Below, one piece after another: positions 8,531-18,066 of a stretch of 64,000 bases of DNA. The translations under genes were made by a program, and so were the position numbers. The notes beneath the pieces are model-generated. The model saw nothing but the letters and a program-made list of their open reading frames with translations, did no database searches and was not told the DNA's origin. The stretch spans positions 186,001-250,000 of the forward strand of contig CAJOIE010000002.1 of the NCBI GenBank assembly GCA_905234605.1. The letters are read 5' to 3'. The stretch's first letter is position 1. Every line of letters starts with the position of its first letter. The stretch comes from an uncultured Bacteroidaceae bacterium. Lineage in GTDB: Bacteria; Bacteroidota; Bacteroidia; Bacteroidales; Bacteroidaceae.

Positions 8531-8678
8531 CGCCCTGCACCGTTAACGCATACACCCTGCACTCTCACAGCCGTGAGGATGCAGGGTGTTTTGCTTCCAC
8601 CATGCAGGGTGTCTCGCATGCATCGTGCAGGGTGCATTTCAGAACCGTGCAAGGTGCGTTTCAGAACCGTGCAGGCTA
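8531..8678. repeat. Intergenic repeat array B with an orientation switch
   Basis: Between convergent mdh and dprA, two units read CRCCCTGCA on the plus strand (8531, 8553; spacing 22). Five units read TGCAGGGTG or close variants (8580, 8603, 8626, 8648, 8670; spacings 23, 23, 22, 22). The orientation flips in the middle, so each half has the CACCCTGCA sense on the strand of the gene that runs into it. The last unit abuts the dprA stop. Confidence 0.85.
8552..8594 (+). terminator. Rho-independent terminator of mdh built from inverted array units
   Basis: ACACCCTGCA (8552-8561) pairs with TGCAGGGTGT (8580-8589). An inner stem CTCAC/GTGAG surrounds a short loop, and TTTT follows. It lies about 60 bp after the mdh stop and uses the two inward-facing units of repeat array B. 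Confidence 0.75.
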
Positions 8679-9800
8679 CCTGAGCATGAACATGCCGCCA
8701 GCCAGCGTTGCCACCACGCCCTTCATCTCGAGCCCCACGGAGGTGGCCATGAGGCGGTGTGCAGGCAGCTCCGTGGCAGCCATGAGCATGTCGAGCGACG
8801 CCTTGCCGTCGTTCTGCCGCAGCACTGCCGTGAACGCCTGCTCCTCCTGCGTCAGCTCGGGAAAGAGCGTGAGCTGTGCCGCCTGTGCCGGTGCAGCCTC
8901 CGCACCCTGCCACCCCATGGTCTGCACGACATCGGCGGCAGACGTGACGAGCACAGCACGGAGAGAGCGTATGAGGGCATTGCACCCCGCCGAGGCCATG
9001 TCGGCAGGTCGTCCGGGCACAGCCATCACCTCGCGCCCGTAGTCGCCGGCGAGGCGGGCCGTGGAGAGTGCTCCCCCTCGCTCGGCACTCTCCACCACCA
9101 CGACAGCGTCGGCCAAGGCCGCCACTATGCGGTTGCGCTGCAGGAAGTTGACACGGTCTATTCGCGTGCGCGACATGAACTCCGTTAGCAGGCCGCCGTG
9201 TGCACACATCTCCACCGCCGTCGGCCTGTGGAGCGAGGGGTATATGTGGTCAAGGCCATGCGCCAGCACGCCCACCGTGGGCAGGCCTGCCGCCAGGGCA
9301 CCCCGATGCGCGGCAATGTCGATGCCGTAGGCCAGTCCGCTCACGACGAGCACACCGGGCACCATCTGCCGCAGGTCGGCACACAGGCGCTCGCACCATC
9401 TGCGGCCATGCTCCGTGCACCGCCGCGTGCCCACGACGCTCACCACGCGGGCTGCGTCAAGCGGCGTGGTGCCCTTATAATAGAGCACCGCGGGAGCGTC
9501 GTCGGCCACGGTGAGGCGCGACGGGTAGCTCTCTGTGTCGGTCACGGTGAGCACCTGTATGCCATGGTCACGGCAGAAGGTCAGTTCCTGCCGGCAACGC
9601 TCCATCTCGGCATCCATGCGGAGCAACGCCTGCGCCATGCGCACCGTGCATCCGGGCATGACAGCCTGTATGTCGGCACGTGCGTCGTAGACAGCCGATG
9701 CCGAGCCCATGTGGCTTAGCAGAAGCCGCTGCAGGCGTGCGTTGTAGGGCAGCACGCGCGCCAGTGCCATAGCACAGAGCAGTTCGCGGTCGCTTGTCAT
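8676..9800 (-). CDS. dprA: DNA-processing protein DprA
   Basis: The 374-residue product has an N-terminal HhH/SAM-like region and a Rossmann-like DprA core with VSVVGTRRCTEHG, VVSGLAYGIDIAAH, a HIYPSLH-type loop and FLQRNRIVAALADAVVVVES. It ends in a C-terminal winged-helix region (about 310-374). DprA binds incoming single-stranded DNA and loads RecA during natural transformation. Many non-competent Bacteroidetes also keep it. Its ATG overlaps the stop of the thioesterase gene by 4 bp (ATGA), so the two are translationally coupled within a DUF2851-thioesterase-dprA operon. Confidence 0.92.
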   Translation of the reverse strand: MTSDRELLCAMALARVLPYNARLQRLLLSHMGSASAVYDARADIQAVMPGCTVRMAQALLRMDAEMERCRQELTFCRDHGIQVLTVTDTESYPSRLTVADDAPAVLYYKGTTPLDAARVVSVVGTRRCTEHGRRWCERLCADLRQMVPGVLVVSGLAYGIDIAAHRGALAAGLPTVGVLAHGLDHIYPSLHRPTAVEMCAHGGLLTEFMSRTRIDRVNFLQRNRIVAALADAVVVVESAERGGALSTARLAGDYGREVMAVPGRPADMASAGCNALIRSLRAVLVTSAADVVQTMGWQGAEAAPAQAAQLTLFPELTQEEQAFTAVLRQNDGKASLDMLMAATELPAHRLMATSVGLEMKGVVATLAGGMFMLR

Positions 9801-10186
9801 AGCAGGGCATCAAGTTCGGGCACGCCGGTGGCGAGACGTCCATTGACCACGCACACGACGTCAGTATGCCCCAGCATGCACAGCTTCATGTCGGGCAGGC
9901 GGTAGAGCTTGTGGAGGAACACGTAGCGCGCCCCGTCCTTGCTCACGTTGAGGCATGAGAGGAAACGGTCAGCACTGCGCAGGGGTGTCTTGAAGCTCAT
10001 GTCGAGGCGTGCCACCACAGCGTCTATGCCGCGCTCATGCAGCTCGGCGAAGCTGATGCCCGCAGATGCTATGAACTCATGGCGGGTGTGCTCGCAGTAG
10101 TGCTGATAGTTGGCATTGTTGACGATGCCTTGCAGGTCGCACTCATAGTCGCGCACCTTCATCTCTAACGTATATCTGTACTCCAT
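9797..10186 (-). CDS. Acyl-CoA thioesterase, 4HBT hot-dog family
   Basis: The 129-residue product has the 4-hydroxybenzoyl-CoA thioesterase pattern VRDYECDLQGIVNNANY near residue 11, where the Asp/Asn region is catalytic. It also has LDMSFKTPLRSADRF in the central helix and strand. Members hydrolyse acyl-CoA or acyl-ACP thioesters in the cytoplasm; the substrate cannot be predicted. It lies between DUF2851 (24 bp upstream) and dprA (4-bp overlap). Confidence 0.85.
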   Translation of the reverse strand: MEYRYTLEMKVRDYECDLQGIVNNANYQHYCEHTRHEFIASAGISFAELHERGIDAVVARLDMSFKTPLRSADRFLSCLNVSKDGARYVFLHKLYRLPDMKLCMLGHTDVVCVVNGRLATGVPELDALL

Positions 10187-10210
10187 AGGCGGAATGTGTT
10201 TGTCGGTGTG

Positions 10211-11584
10211 TCACTGTCCGGGCTCATCCTCCTGCACGAGTGGCTGCAGGTGCTGCCGCAGGTAGTCGTAGGCAAAACGGCACCGGAGGCAGTCGTGGCG
10301 GTCGCAGTAGGCACGCTTGAGTTGCAGGAGAGCCTGGCTGTCGGCAGCCGATGCCGCCGTGATGCCGCAGTGTGCCCACTGCCGCGTGATGTAGTTGTGC
10401 TCCGCAGGCAGCTGCTGCAGCAGGTCGACGGCCTGCTCGCACAGGGAGTCGTCGGACAAGGCCGTGCCCCGCGCGAAGAGCACAGGCGTGATGGCATTGA
10501 CAACGAGCAGGTCGAGCGAGGCCGCGCTCAGGCGCTTGGCAGAAGGGCGGGCAGACAGCCCGAAGAGGTAGTGGTCGCGCCAGTAGGCCGACGGCTGCGT
10601 GGACAGAGCCTCATGCAGCTGCTGCCGCGTGGTGGCTGCGAGCACGGCAGCGAGGTCGGCCCGGCGTGAGCAGTAGAGCTGTGCGAGCTGCGACAGGCGT
10701 ATGTGCGGAAAACTCTGCGGCCGCATGCGCAAGTATCGCCACTGTGCATGAGGCATCGGTGCAGGCAGGCCGAACTTATGCTGCAAGAATGCCCACTCGC
10801 GCTGCAAGAGACAAAGGTAGGCATCGGCACGGGCCGCCTCGCGTGCCGACGGCGGCATGCCGTCGATGTCGAGCATACCCGCCGAGCCGAGGAAGAGGGC
10901 CTCCACCTGCACCTCGTTGTCGCGATGCTTGGCAGCGGCATGGAGAGGCAACTGTCGGGCCCACGACTCGAAGGCATCGCCGTTGGTGCCGAAGCCGAAA
11001 GCACGGGCCAGCGTGACGAAGTGGGCACGCTCCCAGTCGCCATCGGCCTGACGGAGACGCTGCAGGCACTGGCCGGCACGCTGCTGCAGGCGTTCAGCCA
11101 CAAGAGCCGCAAGCCACGAGTGCACACGCAGCGGCGTGAGCACCGGCACGATGCGCCAGCAGCGGGGGTAGTCGTCGTTGACGCAGAGAGCCGTGTAGTT
11201 GTCGCGCACATGTCGGGGGACAGCCAGCTCCAACGTGGGCGGGCGGATGCCGCTGTCTGTGGCGATGTCGGCATCAGCACGCTCCACCACGTGCAGCACG
11301 ACATTGTCGTAGGCTGGGTCGTGGTCGTGGCCATGGCGCACCCAGTCGGACGAGCGCAAGTGTATCTCCACGTTGCCCACCCACAGCATGCCGCCGATGC
11401 GCACCTTGGCATTGAAGAAATCGGGGCCGGCATTGCTGTTGGCAAGACCCACGTCGATTACGTCAACCTCGCGCCCGTCGGTCGTGCACAGTTCTCCTGC
11501 AAACAGACGATGGCGCCACACATAGTGCAACAGACGCTCCGACGGCGTCCGCTGCGCGGCATCGTGGACGGCAGCACTCCTCAT
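10211..11584 (-). CDS. DUF2851 family protein
   Basis: The 457-residue product begins MRSAAVHDAAQRTPSERLLH and carries the conserved block of this Bacteroidetes family: LLHYVWRHRLF, SNAGPDFFNAKVRIGG, LWVGNVEIHLRSSDW and YDNVVLHVV. The rest is helical, ending in several Cys/His residues (CDRHDCLRCRFAYDYL). Function is unknown; the NAGPDFFNAKV and NVEIH blocks suggest a nuclease-like fold, but I cannot confirm this. An in-frame ATG at 11701 would add 39 residues, but they run through the -7 box and lack family similarity, so 11584 is preferred. It is the first gene of the operon with the thioesterase and dprA. Confidence 0.85.
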   Translation of the reverse strand: MRSAAVHDAAQRTPSERLLHYVWRHRLFAGELCTTDGREVDVIDVGLANSNAGPDFFNAKVRIGGMLWVGNVEIHLRSSDWVRHGHDHDPAYDNVVLHVVERADADIATDSGIRPPTLELAVPRHVRDNYTALCVNDDYPRCWRIVPVLTPLRVHSWLAALVAERLQQRAGQCLQRLRQADGDWERAHFVTLARAFGFGTNGDAFESWARQLPLHAAAKHRDNEVQVEALFLGSAGMLDIDGMPPSAREAARADAYLCLLQREWAFLQHKFGLPAPMPHAQWRYLRMRPQSFPHIRLSQLAQLYCSRRADLAAVLAATTRQQLHEALSTQPSAYWRDHYLFGLSARPSAKRLSAASLDLLVVNAITPVLFARGTALSDDSLCEQAVDLLQQLPAEHNYITRQWAHCGITAASAADSQALLQLKRAYCDRHDCLRCRFAYDYLRQHLQPLVQEDEPGQ

Positions 11585-11593
11585 AGTATGGAG

Positions 11594-11601
11594 CAAAGAT
11601 A
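11594..11601 (-). promoter_or_regulatory. -7 box of the DUF2851 operon
   Basis: The minus-strand sequence TATCTTTG ends only 9 bp before the ATG at 11584. If this box is used, the transcript has almost no leader. Confidence 0.55.
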
Positions 11602-11708
11602 TACCTATCACACATTGCACCACATGCAGCCATGCGTGAAAATACCTAAAAAGAGAGGCTCCGGCACCTATTTTTATGGCACAGCCAAGGGCGTATGGCA
11701 AAATTGGC

Positions 11709-11716
11709 TACATTTG
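11709..11716 (+). promoter_or_regulatory. -7 box of dapB-lepB
   Basis: TACATTTG is an exact TAnnTTTG match, 27 bp upstream of the dapB ATG at 11744. It supports that start over the long in-frame open extension that reaches back to 10703. Confidence 0.65.
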
Positions 11717-11743
11717 TGCCAGATATTGCCTTGTAAACAACTG

Positions 11744-12502
11744 ATGAATATAGCACTAATTGGTTACGGCAAGATGGGCCGCATGATAGAGCAGACAGCT
11801 CTGCAACGCGGCCACACCATAGCATGCCGCATCGACATAGACAATCAGGACGAGTTTGCCTCGGAGGCTTTCCGCTCGGCCGACGTAGCCATAGAGTTCA
11901 CCTCGCCGCAGTCGGCATGGGCCGGAGTGCAGAAATGCTTCGAGGCCGGCGTGCCCGTGGTGTCGGGCAGCACAGGATGGCTGCCGGCGCACCTCGACGA
12001 GGTGAAGAGCCTCACCGCCGACGGCGCACACACCCTCTTCTGGAGTTCCAACTTCTCCATCGGCGTATACCTCTTCGCACAGCTCAACAAGAGCCTGGCC
12101 CGCCTGATGGCACGGCAGGAAGAATATGATGTGCGCATGACCGAGGTGCACCATGTGCACAAGCTCGACCACCCCAGCGGCACTGCCATCACGCTGGCCG
12201 AAGACATCGTGGCTGGCATCGGCCGCAAGGACGAATGGGTGACGGGCACACTGACGCAGGCCGACGGCACCGTGGTGCACGAGCATGAGCCCAGCGCGAG
12301 GCAGATAGCCATCGACAGCGTGCGCGAAGGCGAAGTGCCAGGCACACACACCATCTGCTACGACTCCGCTGCCGACTCCATCACCATAGAACACAAGGCA
12401 CACTCGCGGCAGGGCTTTGCACTGGGAGCCGTGGTTGCTGCCGAATATGCCGCCACACACACGGGGTGGCTCACAATGGACGACTTGATGAGCGCACTAT
12501 GA
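11744..12502 (+). CDS. dapB: 4-hydroxy-tetrahydrodipicolinate reductase
   Basis: The 252-residue product begins MNIALIGYGKMGRMIEQ (NAD(P)-binding GxGxMG). It has the DapB signature VHHVHKLDHPSGTA with the catalytic His and Lys near residue 140, and GSTGW earlier for substrate and cofactor contacts. It reduces 4-hydroxy-tetrahydrodipicolinate on the way to diaminopimelate and lysine, so it serves both protein and peptidoglycan synthesis. The start follows a -7 box; the frame is open far upstream only because it runs antisense through DUF2851. The stop overlaps the lepB start (ATGA). Confidence 0.93.
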   Translation: MNIALIGYGKMGRMIEQTALQRGHTIACRIDIDNQDEFASEAFRSADVAIEFTSPQSAWAGVQKCFEAGVPVVSGSTGWLPAHLDEVKSLTADGAHTLFWSSNFSIGVYLFAQLNKSLARLMARQEEYDVRMTEVHHVHKLDHPSGTAITLAEDIVAGIGRKDEWVTGTLTQADGTVVHEHEPSARQIAIDSVREGEVPGTHTICYDSAADSITIEHKAHSRQGFALGAVVAAEYAATHTGWLTMDDLMSAL

Positions 12503-13950
12503 AAGACCTGACCCGCAAACCAACGACATGGGCCGACTGGCTCAAAGCCATAGCGGCCATTGCTGCACTGACAGCCTTTGCCGTATGGGCATCTGCATGG
12601 TGGGCACTGCTGCTCATCCCCTTCGCCTTTGACCTATATATCACACGCCGCATACGCTGGTCGTGGTGGAAGGAACTGGAGAACCCCGTGACACGCTTCA
12701 TCATGTCGTGGGTAGACGCCATCGTGTTCGCCCTCGTGGCTGTATACTTCATCAACATCTACTTCTTCCAGAACTACACCATACCATCGTCGTCCCTGGA
12801 GAAGAGCCTCCTCGTGGGCGACTACCTGTTCGTCTCAAAGATGACCTATGGGCCACGGGTGCCGCAGACACCTCTGCACCTGCCCCTCGTGCAGCACACG
12901 CTGCCCGGCGGTGCCAAGAGCTACAGCGAGCTCATCAAACGCCCCTACAAACGCGTGCATCCTCACCCCGTGGCACAGGGCGACATCGTGGTCTTCAACT
13001 ACCCCTCGGGCGACACCGTGGTGGCCAACCCGCGGCTCCAGGCCATGGACTACTATGCCCTATGCCATGCCTACGGGCAGCAGCTCGTGGCGCAGCAGAC
13101 ACCCGGCACACTGCCTGCGCCTGAGAACCTGACACCCGCCCAGCGCCACAAGCTGGCACAGATATACCACAACGCAGGACGCGACTACATACTCCGCGAG
13201 CCGGAGTTCGAGGGCATCATAGCACGCCCCGTGGACCGCCGCGAGAACTACGTAAAGCGCTGCGTGGGACTGCCCGGGCAGACACTGCAAATCAAGGAAC
13301 GCATCATCTACACCGACGGCGTGGAGCAGCCCGAGCCCACCAATGTGCAGTACAACTACCGCCTGCGCCTGCGCCAGTCTCTGCCCGAGGCCGTGACACG
13401 TGAGCTGCGTCTGAGCGACGACGACCTCGTGACACTCCACCAGACAGGGCTCATCCCCCTCACGCAAGCCGCAGTGCAACGCCTGCAACAGCTAACAGAC
13501 ATCGTGGAAAGCATTGAGCTCGACACACTCGCCTCGACCGACGACATATACCCCCTTGGCGGCGGCACAGGATGGACACGCGACAACTACGGCCCCGTGT
13601 GGATACCACAACGAGGAGCTACATTACAGCTCACCCCCGACAACTACGCCATCTACGAGCGCCCAATACGCATCTATGAGGGACATGCCGACCTGCACAT
13701 GCTCGACGACGGCACCATCATGATGGGCGACAGCATCTGCTCCGAATATACCTTCACCATGGACTACTACTGGATGATGGGCGACAACCGTCACAACTCG
13801 GCCGACTCCCGCTACTGGGGCTTCGTGCCCGAGGACCACGTCGTGGGCAAACCCATCATGGTGTGGCTCTCCATCGACAAGGACCGCTCATGGTTCGATG
13901 GCCGGCTGCGCCTCAGTCGTCTGTTCCGCTGGGTTGACAACATGCACTGA
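12499..13950 (+). CDS. lepB: Signal peptidase I, long Bacteroidetes form
   Basis: The 483-residue product has hydrophobic segments at about 15-45 and 72-90, followed by the periplasmic catalytic domain. The catalytic Ser is S99 in IPSSSLEKSLLVGD and the general base Lys is K253 in ENYVKRCVGLPGQ. The last box is MGDNRHNSADSRYWGFVP at about 427-443. Long insertions between the boxes (about 175-240 and 275-420) make it larger than E. coli LepB, as usual in this phylum. It cleaves signal peptides of exported proteins at the inner membrane. Its ATG overlaps the dapB stop by 3 bp within ATGA, so the genes are coupled. The 4-bp class of overlap rules out the earlier ATG at 12466. Confidence 0.93.
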   Translation: MKDLTRKPTTWADWLKAIAAIAALTAFAVWASAWWALLLIPFAFDLYITRRIRWSWWKELENPVTRFIMSWVDAIVFALVAVYFINIYFFQNYTIPSSSLEKSLLVGDYLFVSKMTYGPRVPQTPLHLPLVQHTLPGGAKSYSELIKRPYKRVHPHPVAQGDIVVFNYPSGDTVVANPRLQAMDYYALCHAYGQQLVAQQTPGTLPAPENLTPAQRHKLAQIYHNAGRDYILREPEFEGIIARPVDRRENYVKRCVGLPGQTLQIKERIIYTDGVEQPEPTNVQYNYRLRLRQSLPEAVTRELRLSDDDLVTLHQTGLIPLTQAAVQRLQQLTDIVESIELDTLASTDDIYPLGGGTGWTRDNYGPVWIPQRGATLQLTPDNYAIYERPIRIYEGHADLHMLDDGTIMMGDSICSEYTFTMDYYWMMGDNRHNSADSRYWGFVPEDHVVGKPIMVWLSIDKDRSWFDGRLRLSRLFRWVDNMH

Positions 13951-13999
13951 CGACGGCTCGCCAACGGCCGCCGCATCCCCCTCACTGACCTGAAAAGCT

Positions 14000-16900
14000 A
14001 TGAAGCATCACCTAATGACTATATGGCTATGCGCAGCAGCTCACTTCGCATGTGCACAAACAGCACCATTGCCGGGGTTTGACTACGCAGCCCAGCCCGC
14101 CGCGCCACAAGGCAACGAGTGGCAGTCGCCAGAACGCCTCGCCCTCAACAAGGAACAGCCACGGGCATACATATTCTCCTTCGACAGCGAAGAGGAAGCC
14201 AGACAAGTGCAACGCGAAGCATCGACACACTGGCAGACTCTCGACGGCAAGTGGAAGTTCCACTGGGCCAAGAGCCCCGACGAGCGTCCCACCGACTTCC
14301 ATGCTCCGGCATTCGACACCAACGGGTGGGACGACATTGACGTGCCAGGCTCATGGAACGTGCAAGGCATACAGCCCGACGGCACACTGAAATATGGCGT
14401 GCCCATCTACACCAACCAGAAGGTCATATTCCAGCACACGGTGGCCGTCGGCGACTGGCGCGGCGGCGTGATGCGCAAGCCCGCCAATCCGGCATGGACA
14501 GTGGCAAGCTACCCCAACGAGGTGGGCTCATACCGGCGCACATTCACACTGCCGGAAGCATGGAAAGGGCAACGTGTGTTCGTCAACTTCGACGGCGTGG
14601 ACTCGTTCTTCTTCCTATGGATCAACGGGCACTACGTGGGTTTCTCCAAGAACTCACGCTCCACAGCCTCCTTCGACATCTCAGCCTATGTCAATGCCAC
14701 GGGCGACAACAGCATCAGCGTCGAGGTGTACCGCAACAGCGACGGCAGCTTCCTCGAGGCACAAGACATGTTCCGCCTGCCTGGCATATTCCGCAGCGTC
14801 TATCTCACGGCAGAGCCTCAGGTGGCCATAGCCGACCTCGTGGTGCGCACCACCAAGCTCGCCGCACTGTCACGCAGCACACTGAGCCTCGGCCAGAATG
14901 CCACCATCGGCATCGATGCCACGGTGAGCAACTCAACAGCCACACGCCTCAAAGGCCTGGCCATCGACTATAAGGTGTGGGCTGTGGAGCTATACAGCGA
15001 CGACATCATCTCAGCCGCAGAGCTCGACTTCAGTGCACCATTCGATGCACCTGCCAAGCCCGTCACAGAGGTGCAGAGCGTAAGCGTATCCGTCGAGCCC
15101 TACATGCCAAAGCGCAGCCTGCAACGCCCCGCAGCCTTGGTGCATACGGATGCCGATATCAAGGATGCCCTCGCATGGTCGGCCGAAGTGCCCTATCGCT
15201 ACGTGCTGACTGCTGTGCTGCACGATGCTGCCGGCAAGGTGCTCGACGTGAAGAGCACATACTTCGGGGTGCGCACAGTAGAGATACGCGAGACACCGGC
15301 CGAGCAGGACGAGTTCAAGCTGGCCGGACGCTACTTCTACGTCAACAGCCAGCCGGTAAAGCTCAAGGGCGTGAACCGCCATGAGAACGACCCGCGACGC
15401 GGCCATGCCGTCACACGCGAACAGATGGAGCGCGAAGTGATGCTCATGAAGCAAGGCAACATCAACCATGTGCGCAACAGCCACTATCCCGACGACCCCT
15501 ACTGGTACTACCTGTGCGACAAGTATGGCATCTATCTTGAGGATGAGGCCAACATAGAGAGCCACGAATACTACTATGGCGAGGCATCGCTGTCGCACCC
15601 CAAGGAGTGGGAAGCAGCCCATGTGGCCCGCAACATGGAAATGGTGCGCGCGCATGTCAACATGCCGAGCATAGTCATCTGGAGCCTTGGCAACGAGGCC
15701 GGCCCTGGCCACAACTTCGTGGCAGCCTACGAGGCCATACGTGCCTTCGACCTCTCACGCCCCGTCCAGTATGAGCGCAACAACGATATTGTCGACATGG
15801 GCTCCAACCAATACCCGTCAGTGCCATGGGTGGAGAGCGTGGCCAAGGGCACGGCAGGAGTGAAGTACCCGTTCCACATATCCGAGTATGCCCACTCCAT
15901 GGGTAATGCCGGAGGCGGGCTGGCCGACTTCTGGAAGGCTATCGAGTCGTCTAACTTCTTCGTGGGCGGAGCCATCTGGGACTGGGTGGACCAGGCCATC
16001 GCCATGACACCGCATGCCGCACAGCCTACCTATTATTATGGCGGCGACTTCGGCGACCTTCCAAACGACGGCATGTTCTGCATGAACGGCATCATGCTGC
16101 CCGACCTGCAGCCCAAGCCCGAGTACTGGGAGGTGAAGCATGTGTACCAGGATGTCGGCGTACAGCTCACCGACACCGTGAAGGGTCAGGTGGCAGTGAT
16201 GAACAAGCGCTACTTCTCAGGCCTCAACGATGTGTGGCCCACCTACCGCCTGCTACGCGACGGCCGCGAAGTGTCGCACGGCAACCTCGGCGGCTTCGAC
16301 GGCCAACACCCGCCACGCACCACACGCACTTACGCCATCCCCTACGACTATGCCACGCTCGACCCGACTGCCACATGGACAGCCATCGTGGAGTTCGTGC
16401 TCACCACAAGCCAGCCATGGGCCGAGCAGGGATATGTGCAGATGAGCCAGGAGCTGCTGATACGCAGCGCACAGGCCATGCCCGCCATGGCTGAGCGACG
16501 CCTCAAGAAGCCATCGGCATCAGTGCTCAGACAGGAGAGCGTGACGGCCCAAGGCAAGGACTTCGAGGTGGTCATTGACAATGCCACCGGCATCATACGC
16601 TCCTACACGAAAGGAGGACAGCAGGTGTTTGCCAGTAACGGCGGGCCACGCCTCGATGCCTTCCGCGCCCCTGTGGACAACGACAACTGGCAGCAGAACG
16701 GATGGTTCCAGATGGGCCTGCACAACTTGCGGCAGCACGCACAGATAGAGGCCTACGAGAAACTCTCCGACGGCCGCTACATCGTGGCCTACGCCGTGAA
16801 GACCCAAGGTGCCCGCAGCGGTCAGCTGCAAGGCGGCAGCAGCGGCCGCTACACCGTGGCCGACGGGCGCGAGCTCACCGACGACGATTTCCATCTCCTC

Positions 16901-17956
16901 AGCCACATCGTCTACACCATACACCCAGACGGCACAGTGGCCATAGACAGCTGGACAAGTGGAAGCAACCCCTTAGCCACCCTCCCACGCCTCGGTTTCT
17001 ACATGCAACTGCCCACCGATGTCGACAGCGTGCACTACCTCGGCCGGGGTCCGCACAACAACTACAACGACCGCATGGCCGGCTCCTTCCGCCGCCACTA
17101 CGACCAGAGCCTCAAGGAGCAGTTCGTGGCCTTCCCCAAGCCACAGGACATGGCCAACCGCGAAGACGTGAGCTACCTTGCCCTCTCCGCTTCCACAGGC
17201 CGCACTACACTCATAGCCTCCATGGCCGATGCCGTGGCAGCAAGCGCACTACCGTGGAGCGACATGGAGCTCATGCTCGCACCGCATCCGGACGAGCTGC
17301 CCGCGCCGACGGCAACACACGTGCACATCGACGCCAAGGTGACAGGCCTCGGCGGCACCAGTTGCGGCCAGGCACCGCCCTACCGCACTCAGCGCACACT
17401 GGCCGGCGACTACCACCTGGCATTCATCATTCAGCCTACGACGGTTTCCGCCATGGCTGCCTCCGACATCATGTCACAGACACGGACCTACGCAACACGC
17501 AGCTTCGCTGCCGCTCCCATAGAGAAAGTGCCCGACGGCAGCGTGCGCGTGACCGTTGCCGCATGCTCCAGCGAGGAGCCTGGCGAGGGGGCCGACAACC
17601 TCATCGACGGCGACCCCACCAGCATATGGCATACCGCCTACGGCGTCACCGTGACCAAATACCCCCACACCATCGACTTCGATTGCGGCGAGATGAAACT
17701 CATCAAGGGCTTCACCTATCTGCCCCGACAGGACGGACCCAACGGCCGCATCAAGGACTACCGTGTGCAGCTATCAGCCGACGGAGCCACATGGAGCGAG
17801 CCTGTGGCCGAGGGAGCCTTCGCAGCATCCACCGACATACAGCGCGTCACCTTCGCCACAGCGCAACGTGCCCGCTACCTGCGCTTCGTAGCACTCTCTG
17901 CCCAGAACGGTCTGGACTTCGCCTCAGGTGCTGAATTCAAGGTGCTGGCAGAATGA
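14000..17956 (+). CDS. Secreted GH2 beta-galactosidase with C-terminal F5/8-type (discoidin) domain
   Basis: The 1318-residue product has a signal peptide (MKHHLMTIWLCAAAHFACAQ). A GH2 sugar-binding domain, an immunoglobulin-like domain and a TIM barrel follow, with NRHENDPRRGHA and NSHYPDDPYWY. The acid/base is E566 in SLGNEAGPGH and the nucleophile E629 in HISEYAHSMGN. A LacZ-type small-chain beta-sandwich domain (about 860-1130) follows. The last 130 residues (about 1185-1318) form a galactose-binding-like F5/8C module (NLIDGDPTSIWHT). It probably removes terminal beta-galactose from glycans in the periplasm or at the surface. No SusC/D pair is adjacent. It ends at a strong palindromic terminator. 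Confidence 0.9.
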   Translation: MKHHLMTIWLCAAAHFACAQTAPLPGFDYAAQPAAPQGNEWQSPERLALNKEQPRAYIFSFDSEEEARQVQREASTHWQTLDGKWKFHWAKSPDERPTDFHAPAFDTNGWDDIDVPGSWNVQGIQPDGTLKYGVPIYTNQKVIFQHTVAVGDWRGGVMRKPANPAWTVASYPNEVGSYRRTFTLPEAWKGQRVFVNFDGVDSFFFLWINGHYVGFSKNSRSTASFDISAYVNATGDNSISVEVYRNSDGSFLEAQDMFRLPGIFRSVYLTAEPQVAIADLVVRTTKLAALSRSTLSLGQNATIGIDATVSNSTATRLKGLAIDYKVWAVELYSDDIISAAELDFSAPFDAPAKPVTEVQSVSVSVEPYMPKRSLQRPAALVHTDADIKDALAWSAEVPYRYVLTAVLHDAAGKVLDVKSTYFGVRTVEIRETPAEQDEFKLAGRYFYVNSQPVKLKGVNRHENDPRRGHAVTREQMEREVMLMKQGNINHVRNSHYPDDPYWYYLCDKYGIYLEDEANIESHEYYYGEASLSHPKEWEAAHVARNMEMVRAHVNMPSIVIWSLGNEAGPGHNFVAAYEAIRAFDLSRPVQYERNNDIVDMGSNQYPSVPWVESVAKGTAGVKYPFHISEYAHSMGNAGGGLADFWKAIESSNFFVGGAIWDWVDQAIAMTPHAAQPTYYYGGDFGDLPNDGMFCMNGIMLPDLQPKPEYWEVKHVYQDVGVQLTDTVKGQVAVMNKRYFSGLNDVWPTYRLLRDGREVSHGNLGGFDGQHPPRTTRTYAIPYDYATLDPTATWTAIVEFVLTTSQPWAEQGYVQMSQELLIRSAQAMPAMAERRLKKPSASVLRQESVTAQGKDFEVVIDNATGIIRSYTKGGQQVFASNGGPRLDAFRAPVDNDNWQQNGWFQMGLHNLRQHAQIEAYEKLSDGRYIVAYAVKTQGARSGQLQGGSSGRYTVADGRELTDDDFHLLSHIVYTIHPDGTVAIDSWTSGSNPLATLPRLGFYMQLPTDVDSVHYLGRGPHNNYNDRMAGSFRRHYDQSLKEQFVAFPKPQDMANREDVSYLALSASTGRTTLIASMADAVAASALPWSDMELMLAPHPDELPAPTATHVHIDAKVTGLGGTSCGQAPPYRTQRTLAGDYHLAFIIQPTTVSAMAASDIMSQTRTYATRSFAAAPIEKVPDGSVRVTVAACSSEEPGEGADNLIDGDPTSIWHTAYGVTVTKYPHTIDFDCGEMKLIKGFTYLPRQDGPNGRIKDYRVQLSADGATWSEPVAEGAFAASTDIQRVTFATAQRARYLRFVALSAQNGLDFASGAEFKVLAE

Positions 17957-17993
17957 CGGCAAACACCACTATCCCACCCAATGCAACATAACC

Positions 17994-18033
17994 GGCAGAC
18001 AGGGGCTCTTCATGCATGAAGCCCCTGTCTGCC
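17994..18033 (+). terminator. Long palindromic hairpin after the beta-galactosidase gene
   Basis: GGCAGACAGGGGC (17994-18006) pairs with GCCCCTGTCTGCC (18021-18033). An inner TTCATG/CATGAA stem is separated by a 2-nt bulge, so nearly the whole 40 bp is self-complementary. It lies 37 bp after the stop codon and before the next gene. No T-run follows. Confidence 0.75.
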
Positions 18034-18066
18034 TGAATACACTTGCCACATTATTATATATAATAT

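Noticed and set aside
14000-17956. GH2 gene and nearby genes as a polysaccharide utilisation locus of their own
   Set aside because: No SusC/SusD pair, regulator or second glycosidase adjoins it, and a strong terminator follows.
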